NCBI GenBank assembly: GCA_902475535.1
Contig: CABRZR010000001.1
Location: 1-64,000, forward strand
Reading direction: 5' to 3'
DNA from: QAMH01 sp900556425
GTDB taxonomy: Bacteria > Actinomycetota > Coriobacteriia > Coriobacteriales > QAMH01
DNA: 64,000 bases
The notes under the pieces were generated by a model that ran no database searches, was not told the origin of the DNA, and worked only from the letters and a program-made list of their open reading frames with translations. The first letter of the stretch is position 1. Each line of letters opens with the position of its first letter. Shown piece after piece: positions 6,969 to 16,500 of this stretch. Both the position numbers and the translations under genes were made by a program.

Positions 6969-8273
6969 CTACGCCTGCGGTTGCTCCTGAATCGTCACCT
7001 TTGCGTGATCGGCAACCCATTTGTTCGCCTTGAGGCGCTCAGCGGACTCGCGCAAGACGAAGTTCTTCCCCTCGTTTTCTATCTGCTGACGAACCTGCTT
7101 GGGATTGGCGTTGGGCGCCATCATGTAGCACGCCTCGTCGATATCATCCTCGGACAATCCAAGGTTCTCATGGCGGAAGACCGCATCGAGCGCGTATCCC
7201 TGAACGACCATCTCGCGCGTCTGTAGCATGAGCATCATGTTTATCTGCTGTTCACCGCCGTTTTGGCTCACGTAATCCTCCCAGGACATGCCCTGCTGCT
7301 GTAAGCCAATGCGGATGTTCCTCATGAGGTTGTCACGTGCGTTCTCGTATACCTCGTCGGCAATCTTGCCTTCGAAACGCTCGCCCAGCACGCTGGCGGC
7401 CACCTGGCGTTTATACGCTTCGTACTGCTCGCGATCACGGCGCTCGATGTTACCGCGAATCTCGGTGCGCAAATCATCGAGGCTCTTGTACATGGGAAGA
7501 TTGGTGGCAAGCCACTCGTCGTCAACGGTGGGAACGACAGGCTTCTGAATCTCCTTGAGCGTGACTTCGCAATCAAACTTTTGCGTGAACTCGTTGTAAT
7601 TCTCGTCAACGCTCGGACCCTCAAAGACGAACTTGCGCGTCTCGCCCGGCTCCATGCCGAAGATGTGCGCGTCGAAATCGGCAGGCATGTAGCCTTCGCC
7701 CGCAACGTACGTGCGCCCATCGGTGGTAAGACCGGTGAGCTCCTTGCCGTCTTCGTAGCACTTTATCGCCACGAGGCATGCGTCGCCTTTCTCAAGCGGC
7801 TTGGGGTCCGCAGTGGTGTACGTGGTGTTGCGCTCGGCAAGCTGCTGGATCTGCGCGTCAACCTCGGCCTCGTTGATGGTGAATTCGGGAAGGGTGATCT
7901 CGATGGGATCGTAGGAGGTAAGCTCGTAGTCGGGCTTGGGTGTCACCTCCATGGTGAAGGAGAATTCCTGGTTACGCTTGAGAGCCGTGCTCGGCGTAGG
8001 ATGGGGAGGAAACGCGGGGGCGATGCCGCTTTGGTCAATTGCGAAAGGCGCGAGCGCCTCAACGGCATTGGCCTCGATAATGGAGTCGAGATTCTTGATG
8101 CCCATCTTTTCCTCGGCGATTTGCGCGAGGGTTTTGTCTGGCGTGGGGTTTATCCCCATGGAGTTGGCAAAGTCGAGCTCCGCGAGAGCAAACGCCTTGT
8201 TGACGTCATCGGCACTTGCTGTGACCTCGAGAATGGTCTTGCCATCGGCTTTCTTGATCCTGCTGATCTTCAT
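6969..8273 (-). CDS. Trigger-factor-like chaperone with PPIase domain
   Basis: 434 aa, the usual trigger-factor length. Residues ~1-130 form an N-terminal domain starting MKISRIKKADGKT. Residues ~150-240 form an FKBP-type isomerase domain (EKGDACLVAIKCYEDGKE, HIFGMEPGETRKFVFE). Residues ~245-430 are the helical C-terminal arms (KSLDDLRTEIRGNIERRD, EQQINMMLMLQTREMVVQG). The canonical ribosome-docking signature GFRxGKxP is not seen in the N-domain, where GINPTPDKTLAQ occupies a similar place. It may therefore be a paralogue that does not dock on L23 in the standard way. The start at 8273 has a poor Shine-Dalgarno. A terminator follows at 6916-6941. The strong alternative is that this is the organism's ordinary but divergent trigger factor. 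Confidence 0.8.
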   Translation of the reverse strand: MKISRIKKADGKTILEVTASADDVNKAFALAELDFANSMGINPTPDKTLAQIAEEKMGIKNLDSIIEANAVEALAPFAIDQSGIAPAFPPHPTPSTALKRNQEFSFTMEVTPKPDYELTSYDPIEITLPEFTINEAEVDAQIQQLAERNTTYTTADPKPLEKGDACLVAIKCYEDGKELTGLTTDGRTYVAGEGYMPADFDAHIFGMEPGETRKFVFEGPSVDENYNEFTQKFDCEVTLKEIQKPVVPTVDDEWLATNLPMYKSLDDLRTEIRGNIERRDREQYEAYKRQVAASVLGERFEGKIADEVYENARDNLMRNIRIGLQQQGMSWEDYVSQNGGEQQINMMLMLQTREMVVQGYALDAVFRHENLGLSEDDIDEACYMMAPNANPKQVRQQIENEGKNFVLRESAERLKANKWVADHAKVTIQEQPQA

Positions 8274-8389
8274 GAGGTAAACCCACTTCCGTTCCTATCC
8301 CGTGCGGTGCTGTGCGCGGGAGTTATTGGCCATAATATGGCGTACGCACACACTATATGCCGAACTGAATAGAGTGTGCGGGGAATGCG

Positions 8390-8494
8390 GGGTCTGTCCC
8401 CATTTTGTTACGCAGCGGGATTGCAGGCGCCGGAAGATGAGAGGGCGGGAAGACGAGGGTCTGAAAATCGAGTGAAAATCGAGGGTCTGTCCCC
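8390..8494 (+). repeat. Two REP cores upstream of the trigger-factor-like gene
   Basis: Exact cores at 8390-8401 and 8483-8494, with a truncated GAGGGTCTGAAAATCGAG between them. The AT-richer stretch 8325-8375 next to them contains the palindrome GGCCATAATATGGC-like sequence and is the probable promoter of the chaperone gene. Confidence 0.8.
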
Positions 8495-8539
8495 TTCTTC
8501 CCATCCTCTTCTCCTCATTTCATTTTGCGTCAATACGAA

Positions 8540-8974
8540 TTAGGCGTCCTTCTTGGAGACGAGCAGTAAAATGCCTCCCACGAGGCTCACAAAAATCAAC
8601 GTGCATACGCCAAATGCCACGGTGTTTGGCCTTTTGCCCTTGTAGATTCCCCAAGCGCACACGGTCATGGGAATCATCCAGGCAAGAGGGATAAGCATCC
8701 ACCCGGCTGTCACAGTTGAGATGATGCAGAAGACGAAAGCGATGAGCCGCAATGTGGAATCCTGTGATGACATGTCATACGTGACCTGGCAATTGTCAAC
8801 AATCTGCGCTTGATACGCTATCTCCTCAGAGGGCGAGGCATCTTGTCCGGCAGCTGCTTGAGAGCTTGCGGGGCTGTCAGCATAATCGTTGGTCCACTGG
8901 TTTCCATCCCAATACCGAAGCCTTGATTGATCGCCCGAAGGATCCGGATACCATCCGGCGCGTGATTCGCTCAT
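8540..8974 (-). CDS. DUF2510 domain membrane protein
   Basis: 144 aa. The N-terminus has the DUF2510 signature (GWYPDPSG, then RYWDGNQWT at residues ~7-30), a short Trp-rich module common in actinobacterial membrane proteins. An Ala/Ser/Glu linker follows (residues ~35-75), then two or three hydrophobic helices (FVFCIISTVTAGWMLIPLAW, then VAFGVCTLIFVSLVGGILLLV) and a KKDA tail. It should sit in the cytoplasmic membrane with DUF2510 in the cytoplasm. Its specific role is unknown. The ATG at 8974 follows AAGGAG with 5-nt spacing. Confidence 0.8.
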   Translation of the reverse strand: MSESRAGWYPDPSGDQSRLRYWDGNQWTNDYADSPASSQAAAGQDASPSEEIAYQAQIVDNCQVTYDMSSQDSTLRLIAFVFCIISTVTAGWMLIPLAWMIPMTVCAWGIYKGKRPNTVAFGVCTLIFVSLVGGILLLVSKKDA

Positions 8975-9111
8975 GAATTCTCCTTATGTACTGTAGTGGT
9001 TGTGATAGCAAGTATAGGGCATTGACAATGAGGGACGACAGCCAATGGCGAGAACGGCGAAAGGGCCCCGGCAAGGAGCGGCAATGCGGGAAATCGAGAG
9101 TCGGAAATCGA

Positions 9112-9179
9112 GGGTCTGTCCCCTCTTTGTCATTCGCTCATCGTATTCAGGAAATCGAGGGTCTGTCCCCTCTTTGTCA
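9112..9179 (+). repeat. REP pair that has duplicated the 3' end of larE
   Basis: Cores at 9112-9123 and 9159-9170, spaced 47 bp. The segment TCTTTGTCATTCGCTCATCG plus TATTCA after the second core encodes the last codons and stop of larE. The same segment also follows the first core, so repeat and gene end have been copied together. Confidence 0.85.
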
Positions 9180-9992
9180 TTCGCTCATCGTATTCATGCT
9201 GCCTGTCCTATATCCATCGAGGTCAAGTGTCACGTGCTTAAACCCTAGCGCTTTGAGTCTTTGGCTTACATCCTCACGAACACCTGGCTCGACAAGACGC
9301 GCTAAATCACTTGGTAGTACCTCGATACGTGCAATCTCCCCGTGAAAACGCACACGGACCTGCCGAAACCCCCTATCAAGCAGACATTGCTCCGCCTCAT
9401 CAATTGCAGCCAGACGCTCATCACTAATGAAATCCCCAAATGCAAAGCGCGAGGCAAGACATGCAAATGACTGCTTGTTCCAGGTAGGAAGACCCTTCTC
9501 GCGTGAAAGAGCGCGTATCTCGTCCTTCGAGAAACCAGCCTCCTTCAAAGGACTTAACACCCCCTGCTCGGCTATTGCCCGAGCTCCCGGACGATAATCA
9601 TCCTCATCGTCGATATTTGATCCCTCGACAACCGTCTCGACTCCGTGTGCACTTGCCGTTTGAACGACGGCGCGCAGCAGGCCCGTCTTGCAGAGATAGC
9701 AGCGATTGGACGGATTCTGCCGGAATGCCTCATCCTCAAGCTCATTTGTGTTGACGACTAGCTGCAAAATACTTCGGTCCCTGCAAAATGCAGAAGCTTC
9801 GTCGAGCTCTCGTTGCGGAAAAAGACGCGATTGAGCCGTAATTGCGATTGCCCTTTCGCCGAGCGCTTCGCGTGCGGCGTGCAGGAGCAGAGAAGAATCC
9901 ACACCACCGGAAAACGCGACCGCAACACTCTCGAATGATTGCAAATGGTCAAGTAGGACACTGTATTTTTCATCAGGAGTTTGGGCGGGCAT
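9177..9992 (-). CDS. larE: Pyridinium-3,5-biscarboxylate mononucleotide sulfurtransferase LarE
   Basis: 271 aa from the ATG at 9992 (MPAQTPDEKY), which has GAGGAG 4 nt upstream; an ATG four codons earlier lacks a site. LarE is a PP-loop ATP pyrophosphatase that installs sulfur on the precursor of the nickel-pincer nucleotide cofactor. The PP-loop SGGVDSS is at residues 28-34, a CxxC (NRCYLCK) at 98-101, and the conserved Cys in WNKQSFACLASRF at 178. Single-Cys LarE sacrifices that Cys as sulfur donor. Three-Cys homologues are reported to hold an Fe-S cluster, and this protein has all three. LarB and LarC are not in the window. moeA lies 214 nt upstream on the same strand, separated by a terminator. 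Confidence 0.88.
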   Translation of the reverse strand: MPAQTPDEKYSVLLDHLQSFESVAVAFSGGVDSSLLLHAAREALGERAIAITAQSRLFPQRELDEASAFCRDRSILQLVVNTNELEDEAFRQNPSNRCYLCKTGLLRAVVQTASAHGVETVVEGSNIDDEDDYRPGARAIAEQGVLSPLKEAGFSKDEIRALSREKGLPTWNKQSFACLASRFAFGDFISDERLAAIDEAEQCLLDRGFRQVRVRFHGEIARIEVLPSDLARLVEPGVREDVSQRLKALGFKHVTLDLDGYRTGSMNTMSE

Positions 9993-10061
9993 CTGACTCC
10001 TCATAATGATGCTGGCGAAACGATTATACCTGGGGGAGCTTGCGTGAGGGTCCGTGTGAGA

Positions 10062-10133
10062 GGGTCCGTCCCCTCTTTTCCGCTTACGTGCGGGGGCCGA
10101 TATGGCAGGGTCGGTACAGTAGGGTCTGTCCCC
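10062..10133 (+). repeat. REP copies between larE and moeA
   Basis: A variant core GGGTCCGTCCCC lies at 10062-10073 and an exact core at 10122-10133. A decayed GAGGGTCCGTGTGAG precedes them at about 10047. Confidence 0.8.
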
Positions 10134-10157
10134 CAATCACCATCTACGCGCAAAAGG

Positions 10158-10183
10158 AAGCCGCTTCGATTGCGAAGCGGCTT
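10158..10183 (-). terminator. Rho-independent terminator after moeA
   Basis: An 11-bp perfect stem (AAGCCGCTTCG with CGAAGCGGCTT) closes a 4-nt loop, followed on the minus strand by CCTTTTG. It lies 23 nt after the moeA stop. Confidence 0.8.
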
Positions 10184-10206
10184 TGCTGGCGACATTCTGC
10201 ACGAAA

Positions 10207-11472
10207 CTAGATGACCACACCCTCATCTATATCCAGGTGAAGGCACTTGACGGGTGTTCCAACCTCGAATGTCCCCGTACCTTGCGGGAGCTCTATGAGT
10301 ACGGTGCTGCGATTCATTTCCGATAAGAGGGCAGATGACTGCTTCTCTTCCTGACATGCAAGCAACTCGCCGTTCTCTCCAACCTCAAGATGACCGCGCT
10401 GATAGAAAGCGCGAGCTTCCTTCTTGCGCGTCGGTTGCGCAAGAATGGCGTCGCTAACGGGACGATCAAGCTCTGCGTAGCCCTGCATGGCGCGTAGTGC
10501 CGGCCGACCGAAAAGCTGAAAGCCCACTGCGGCAGCTGCTGGATTGCCCGAGAGAACTTCGACAAGCGTGTCGCCCACACAACCAAATGCCTGAGCTTTA
10601 CCCGGTCGCAGGCTCACGCAATCAAAAACAACCTCCCCCAGATCGCGAACGGTTTCGATGGCGTAGTCAAAATCGCCGTTGCTCGCACCACCGCTCGAAA
10701 CGACAAAATCGCATTCATCGATTGCTTGCTCGAACAAGGCGCGGATGGCAGCCTCGTCATCCCTGACAATCGGATACAGATTCACCTCGCAGCCAAGCTC
10801 GAGCGCATATGCGCCCAATACGTATGCGTTCGCATCGCGAATCTTGCCTGGCTCGGGCTTTACCGAAGGAGCGACAAGTTCTGTGCCGATGCTGATAACG
10901 CCAACCTTGGGACGGGCGTGTACGGGAACGACCGTGTTCCCGGTGCTCGCGAGCAGGCCTACGGTTGCGGCGCGAATCACCTCGCCCTCGCGGACGACGA
11001 CATCGCCCGCCTTGGCCTCCTCGCCCGCTTTGCGCACATTGGTCTTGCTTACAGGAGCGAATATGCGTACGTGCTCGCCCACTCCACCGTCACCGGTGAA
11101 GGTCGTGTCCTCAATCTTGACCACCGCATCGGCACCCTGCGGCATAATGCCACCCGTCATGATGCGAATTGCCTCTCCGGGCTTGAGAACGACCTCGCTC
11201 ACAACGCCTGCACCGACCCAGTCCACAATCTCAAGCTCGACAGGGGCTTCTTCGCTCGCATCCTTGAGAGACGACGCGACTACGGCAAATCCGTCCATTG
11301 CCGTATTATCGAAAGGCGCAACGTCAATATCACTTACGAGATCAGCGGCGGCGACTCGCCCAACAGCGGCAAACAGGTCGACCTCTTCGACCGGCGTTCT
11401 AAAACGAGCGTTACCCGCGAGCTCAATCGTTCTTTGGCGCGCCTCATCAACGCTTATCATATCCTGGCTCAT
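10207..11472 (-). CDS. moeA: Molybdopterin molybdenumtransferase MoeA
   Basis: 421 aa, normal for the family. MoeA inserts molybdate into adenylylated molybdopterin in the cytoplasm, the last common step of Mo-cofactor synthesis. Visible signatures are DNTAMDGFAV near residue 54, the domain II segment GEAIRIMTGGIMPQGADAVV, the MoeA/MogA nucleotide-binding core (KVGVISIGTELV, SSGGASNGDFDY) and VLSGNPAAAAVGFQLF. The C-terminal domain IV ends in DIDEGVVI. The ATG at 11472 follows GAGAGGA with 7-nt spacing. It fits with the probable Mo-enzyme at the left edge. It has its own terminator downstream. Confidence 0.93.
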   Translation of the reverse strand: MSQDMISVDEARQRTIELAGNARFRTPVEEVDLFAAVGRVAAADLVSDIDVAPFDNTAMDGFAVVASSLKDASEEAPVELEIVDWVGAGVVSEVVLKPGEAIRIMTGGIMPQGADAVVKIEDTTFTGDGGVGEHVRIFAPVSKTNVRKAGEEAKAGDVVVREGEVIRAATVGLLASTGNTVVPVHARPKVGVISIGTELVAPSVKPEPGKIRDANAYVLGAYALELGCEVNLYPIVRDDEAAIRALFEQAIDECDFVVSSGGASNGDFDYAIETVRDLGEVVFDCVSLRPGKAQAFGCVGDTLVEVLSGNPAAAAVGFQLFGRPALRAMQGYAELDRPVSDAILAQPTRKKEARAFYQRGHLEVGENGELLACQEEKQSSALLSEMNRSTVLIELPQGTGTFEVGTPVKCLHLDIDEGVVI

Positions 11473-11565
11473 TTGATTATCCTCTCGAAAGGTGAATCAT
11501 TCTGTTTATTCGACAGGGTACCAAATCTTCCAGAAGGCTGGACGAACAATCCCAAGCTTGGTCGC

Positions 11566-12363
11566 TCACGGGCTGGTTGCCGCTTCAACGGTGCAAAGGG
11601 GCGGGGGCTGCGCGCCCCACTTCCTGAATGCACGGTGCATGGTCGTTGAGGCAATTCTTAGGATCCTGGCAAGCTGCGTTATGGTTATCCCCGCATCAAG
11701 ACAGGCTGCAAGCATAAAGGGGCACTTTTGAACTTTGAGCATATCCGCCGAAACACCAGTGAGTTGATCGCACTTTCGGCGAATTATTTTTCGCGCGGCT
11801 GCATCTGACAAGCGCTTGGGGAACGGCTCGAGATGACGTACGCTTGCCTCTTGTTGGGCGAAATCGCGCCATTCGTCCGCGCTCATGAAACTGCACAGAA
11901 GCTCATTGTCCACAAGTTCGTCCGATTTCCCCAGGTAGTTATAGCTGCTCCACGGATAATCAGCTAAACGAACACAGAGTCGAGCTTTGACGGGGTTTCG
12001 CCAGACGTATCGAATCGCCGATAAAAGATGCGCCTCTGTCTCAATTGCCTCACTGTGAAAACGACCCTGGAATATCTGGCCAGCGCATTTATGCCGCTTG
12101 TGATAATAAGCCGAGAAACGCGCACCGACGCTCTGAAAAAGAGAAGGCGGAATAGGGCCGCTGCACTTGATAACGATGTGAAAATGCGTGGTCATTACAC
12201 AATATGCGAGAACCTTGAAACTGCAGATTTGCTGGGCAAGCTGCAAGCACTCCAAGAAAAACGCATGATCGCGGCTTTCGTTGAAAACGCATGCCTTGCC
12301 AACCCCACGATTTGTGATGTGGTAATACCCGGTTGATGAATGTTTGCGCGGTCGCCGTGGCAT
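11566..12363 (-). CDS. REP-associated tyrosine transposase (RAYT, Y1/HUH family)
   Basis: 265 aa. Members of the IS200-like Y1 family cut and join single-stranded DNA at hairpin ends. The HUH pair is H60-F61-H62 (VMTTHFHIVIK) and the nucleophile is probably Tyr119 in AIRYVWRNPVKARL, matching the Y-x-x-x-NP motif of RAYTs. The N-terminus GYYHITNRGV is also typical. The C-terminal 40 residues (LDAGITITQLARILRIASTTMHRAF) look like a DnaA-type helix-turn-helix. The ATG at 12363 has a perfect AAGGAGGTGA site. It is a single domesticated-looking copy without IS ends, in a region full of GGGTCTGTCCCC hairpins that it probably once spread or still spreads. Confidence 0.88.
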   Translation of the reverse strand: MPRRPRKHSSTGYYHITNRGVGKACVFNESRDHAFFLECLQLAQQICSFKVLAYCVMTTHFHIVIKCSGPIPPSLFQSVGARFSAYYHKRHKCAGQIFQGRFHSEAIETEAHLLSAIRYVWRNPVKARLCVRLADYPWSSYNYLGKSDELVDNELLCSFMSADEWRDFAQQEASVRHLEPFPKRLSDAAARKIIRRKCDQLTGVSADMLKVQKCPFMLAACLDAGITITQLARILRIASTTMHRAFRKWGAQPPPLCTVEAATSP

Positions 12364-12520
12364 GTTTCACCTCCTTTCCGGTCGGTCTTGTCCACAGCGA
12401 GAACGATAGATCATGTGCATCCGAGCAAACCACCCCGAGAATCTGAACGATTTCGGACTTTAAGGAGAGCAAAACCGGAGTGATTTCCGAGAAGGATCGG
12501 TCAGGAGATGGTGGAAGGAT

Positions 12521-12636
12521 GGGGACAGAAGGATGGGGACAGAAGGATGGGGACAGACCCTTAGTTGGCAGCAATCCACGAGTGGCGAGAGAGGGAAAGA
12601 CCCCTGAGGGGACAGCGGTAATGAGGGGACAGACCC
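12521..12636 (-). repeat. Reverse REP array with short tandem repeats
   Basis: The 14-bp unit GGATGGGGACAGAA occurs twice in tandem, then GGATGGGGACAGACCC (core 12549-12560). A half copy GGGGACAG follows at about 12608 and a full core at 12625-12636. Confidence 0.85.
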
Positions 12637-12692
12637 CTGATGGGCCTCCCAGTGAGCAAGCTGTCAGTCCTTCGACTGGAAGACCATAAAAA

Positions 12693-12715
12693 AGAAGCCC
12701 CTGACCGGGGCTTCT
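12693..12715 (-). terminator. Rho-independent terminator after the two-TM protein gene
   Basis: On the minus strand AGAAGCCCC pairs with GGGGCTTCT around a 5-nt loop and is followed by a further run of T (TTTTT). It lies 25 nt after the stop codon. Confidence 0.88.
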
Positions 12716-12739
12716 AAATCGTAACCAACGATAATCCTT

Positions 12740-13393
12740 CTACATCTTCGGATACTGCGAATAAGAATGCCCGCGTCTGCTCTGCTCGTAGCGGCTCACA
12801 AAAAGCGCGATGATGACCACGAGAGCGACAATGAGAAATGCAATCACAAAAAGCGCATTCTTCGTATACAAACCCGTAATCGCTGCACAGAGGATAGACA
12901 TGATAATAATGACGACCGGAACAGCCATCCTCGTCTTGTCTCGTGCAATATTGGCACGCAAAATCGCGTCCTGGCGGCGCGATTCGTCATCGCGGCGAGC
13001 ACGAATGTCGCGATCGGTCCACTCCATGATTTTACGCTGAACCTCGGGAGGATACGAATTGAAAACGTCTGGGTGAGGCAAGCTCACGCATCCATCCTCG
13101 AACTCAAACGGCTCGCTGGTAAGAGCATCGTCACAATCGTCGAGAGTGTCGTCCTCGGCCTCGTGTCTGAAAAGGTCCGAATAGTTCCCCAGCGTTCTGT
13201 CAACGCCGACCACCGGACCCTGGGCAAAGCTGCTTGCGTCACTTTCGCTCGGATCATCGACATCAAAAACGAAATCGGGAAGATCATCTGGTTTAACGCG
13301 GTCATTCTTGCGTTTGCTGTTGGACTTTGACGACTGATTGCCTGCTTGCTCGCGATTCTTGATGAACGCGTTGTACATTGGTTCGTTATTCAT
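12740..13393 (-). CDS. Two-TM membrane protein of unknown function
   Basis: 217 aa. Residues 1-~150 are polar: a basic Ser/Lys/Asn stretch (NQSSKSNSKRKNDR), a long acidic stretch (DDLPDFVFDVDDPSESD) and a charged helix rich in Arg/Asp (WTDRDIRARRDDESRRQDAI). Two C-terminal helices follow (MAVPVVIIIMSILCAAITGL and LFVIAFLIVALVVIIALFV) and a basic tail. It is probably anchored in the cytoplasmic membrane with the N-domain in the cytoplasm. The ATG at 13393 has AAAGGT upstream. No family was recognised. It lies downstream of the giant surface protein gene and is separated from it by REP hairpins. Confidence 0.7.
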   Translation of the reverse strand: MNNEPMYNAFIKNREQAGNQSSKSNSKRKNDRVKPDDLPDFVFDVDDPSESDASSFAQGPVVGVDRTLGNYSDLFRHEAEDDTLDDCDDALTSEPFEFEDGCVSLPHPDVFNSYPPEVQRKIMEWTDRDIRARRDDESRRQDAILRANIARDKTRMAVPVVIIIMSILCAAITGLYTKNALFVIAFLIVALVVIIALFVSRYEQSRRGHSYSQYPKM

Positions 13394-13473
13394 GCGTTTG
13401 GTACCTTTCGAAGGTCAATCTGTTCAGGCAATTATAGCATCGCTTGATGGCGGCACAGGCTGGGGAAGAGCAC

Positions 13474-13557
13474 GTGGCAACCGAGGGTCTGTCCCCTAGT
13501 TGCCACCTGCAGGTTGTCAGACGCCTTGGTAACCGAGGGTCTGTCCCCTAGTTGCCA
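13474..13557 (+). repeat. Two complete REP hairpins just downstream of the giant gene
   Basis: The clearest full-length copies. In 13474-13506 GTGGCAAC pairs with GTTGCCAC outside, and GGG with CCC inside around TCTGT. The second copy (13527-13557) has TGGTAAC against GTTGCCA, with one G-T wobble. They lie 10-93 nt after the giant gene stop and may also serve as its transcription end or RNA-protecting hairpins, since no classical terminator is present. Confidence 0.92.
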
Positions 13558-13566
13558 GAACGCGGC

Positions 13567-16500
13567 TCACTTCTCGTTCGCGGACTTGCGGCGACGGGCG
13601 AACAGTAATGCCAGCATAAGAAGCGAGAGCAGGGCAATCGCGGCTTCGAGGGCCATGCCAGATGCGACGTCATCGCCGGTCCTGGGCACACCATATGCGG
13701 CAAGCTGCGCCTGATAACGCGCTCTCTCCTCGGCCTCTTCCTCAGCATAGTTACCGAAGACCGGCGCAAAGACCACGTCACTATCCATCATCACCGAGAA
13801 GATCGCATCGGCACCCTCGATGTAGGTGGTTATCCCATCGCGTGTCACGTTCCAACCCTTGATGTAGTAATCAGGATTGATCTCAATCAGCACATTATCG
13901 GGCGAAAGCGTGAAACCGGGTTCAATGCCATCCGAATCAATCGTGATTTTGCCGCCTGGGTACTCACCTTCAGTGACAAAGTGGCCAAAGTCGTCAACCT
14001 CGGGCTCGAATCCCTCGAGACCGGCCACGTGACGCTCGATATCCCAGATCGCATACAGCTTGATGGCGTTGTTACCGTTGCCAACCATCGCCGCGAGCAG
14101 GTACATCGCCGCTGTAGGATCGTCGATGGTGCCGCCCCTCACAAGGCCAAGCACGCCAGTCTCGAGCAAAGCCTCCATGAGCTGGCCGGCGGTGAAGTCG
14201 GGAACGACCGCATCCGGCGAGAACGCCCAGCCCAGCAGCTTGGCATTGCGGCGCTCGAATGCCACGTCGTCGAGGCGCGTACCAGGCGAAGCGTACTCAT
14301 AACGCTGGTCGGACGCGGTACCGGTCGCGACATCATCGTTCTTGTCGAAGCTGATGATGTAGGTGATGGGCGCCCACAGGGCCATAAGCCTGATGCTGGA
14401 GCCGGGCATCGTGAAGATGTAGCCCGGTGCATACTGCCTGCCGTTACCGTCCACGAAGCCGATGAGGATATAGCCGTTGCGCAGGAGCTGGTCGGCAGTC
14501 GGAAGCATGATCTGTGCGTCAGTGCCGTACTTCACCGTGATGGGGAGGCGGCGCGGATCGTTGAGATCGACGTTACCGCCAGCGGCGTAAAGCGCCTTGG
14601 TAGCAGCGGCGATCTGCTCGGCGATGAGCTCTTCGAGCGTCTTGCGCGGCGCATCGGGGTCTGTCCCCTCGTTGCCAGCCGACAATGCGGGGTCTGTCCC
14701 CTCCTTGCCACCGGGGCTAATCCAGAGGCCATTAGAGGGATCGATGGTGAGGGTCGCCTCGTCGAAGACATAGTAGAGAACCAGAACCGTCGAGCCATCG
14801 CCGGCAATCACCGCGCGCGCCTGGGTCGTAAAGGTCCGTCCCCCAATTGTCACGCTTTGGCCGTGGGGCAGGTAGGTGTAGCCAAGGACCGGGATGTTGT
14901 CGAGGTGACGATAGGTCACACTCGCATCGACGCCATCCGCCCACGCAATCTCGCCGGTAAAGCCGACGTAGACAAGACGCTGGCTCTCGGCCCACTTCTC
15001 GTCATAGACGAGGAGGTTGCCGTCCGCATCGTGCGGCACCGTTCCATCGGCCTTGAGCGGCACGAGCGTGCCGTCACCGGTGATCACCCAGCGCTCGACG
15101 TAGTACCTCGTATTGTTGTTGGCGACGTAGTAGAAGCGCAGGTGCGTGCTGCCATCACCAGCGAGGTTATCGGACTCGATGCCGCGGGCAAGCAGTGTGC
15201 CAAGAATATCGATGGCGGGCTGATACACATACTTGAAGACGGGCAGGCCATCGGCATCGAACAGCAGGTTGCCGTTCTCGTCCGTATCCTGAACGGCATT
15301 GCCGTCCTTGTCTCGCACGAGCACGATCGCACCCTGGTATTCCTTCACGTAGGTGTAGCCGTCGATAGCCTCGTGACCGTCCTCGAGCTTGGTCGAGTAC
15401 ACGTTCTCGTCGGTGATGCCCACGAGGTCCAGCCTGCTGTCCTCGATCTCGTGCGCCACGCCGTACTGGTCGACCCACCAGTGGCTGACCGTGTACTTCG
15501 TGTCGTTACGCGCACGCCAGATCGCATGCAGCGTCATGGAGCGCGTCGGGATGATGAAGGAACCGTCGGGCAGCACGAAGATGTGGTCGAGGTACTTGTA
15601 GGTCGGATTGTCGCCATCAACCTCGATCGCCCTGTTCTCGGCGCTATCCGCACGCTCGCCGTACAGGCTCATGAGGAAGGCACGCAGCACATCGGTGTAC
15701 TGGCCGGTGTTCGGATCGACGCTCGCGAGATGGTCGGCGATGGGCCACGATGCGCTGCCCTTGATGACCGAGCCGTCGGGCAGGTCGGACCAGCCGACGA
15801 ACTCATAGCCGGGACGGTAAAGCTGGTCGGCGCCCGGCAGACGAATCGTGGTCTCGGTCGCGTACGGATCGCGCGACCACTCGCCAGAGCCGTCGATCAT
15901 GGTCGGCGTGGACTCGCCGGTGGAGACCCAGGTACCCGCACCGGGGTTCAGGACGAGCTTGATGCCGTCTTCGCCCTCGTCGTAGATGGCCTTGTAGTAA
16001 CGGTAGAGGATGAGGCCCTCGTGGACGTTGCCCTTGATGTGCGAGGTGTAGGACACGCCGTTGATGACGATTTCCTCCGTGTACTCATAGCCCTCGAAGC
16101 GACTATCGTTGAGACCGTTCCTGTCGAGATTATCGGCGACCACCTCGGCATTATTCTTGCGCATGAACTCCTGGTAGATGAGGTTCTTCACCGTGCCGTC
16201 ACCTGTGACGCGTACGTGGTAGACCTGATATTCGATATTGTCCTTGGAGTTGTAGTACAGCGTGAGGAGCATCTTGCCGTCAGCCGTGATGACCGCGCGG
16301 GCAACCGTGTCGACGCCGCCGCCGATGGAGTCGAACGCCGGATCGCCCGGAACGAGGTAACGGTAGCCGGGAATCTCGATGTTGTCGCCGTTGCGGTAGC
16401 TGACGCCGGAGACGTCGAGATCGGCCCAGGCAACCTCGTCGGTGATGCCGTAGTGGACGACGTAGTTGTCGCGAATCCACTGCGGGTCATCCTTGTGGTT

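Larger units (their letters stand above)
12364..12739. other. Intergenic region upstream of the transposase gene
   Basis: These 376 bases hold the transposase promoter zone (about 12380-12480, not resolved), a run of reverse-orientation REP copies (12521-12636) and the terminator of the upstream gene (12693-12715). No additional gene is supported. Confidence 0.55.
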
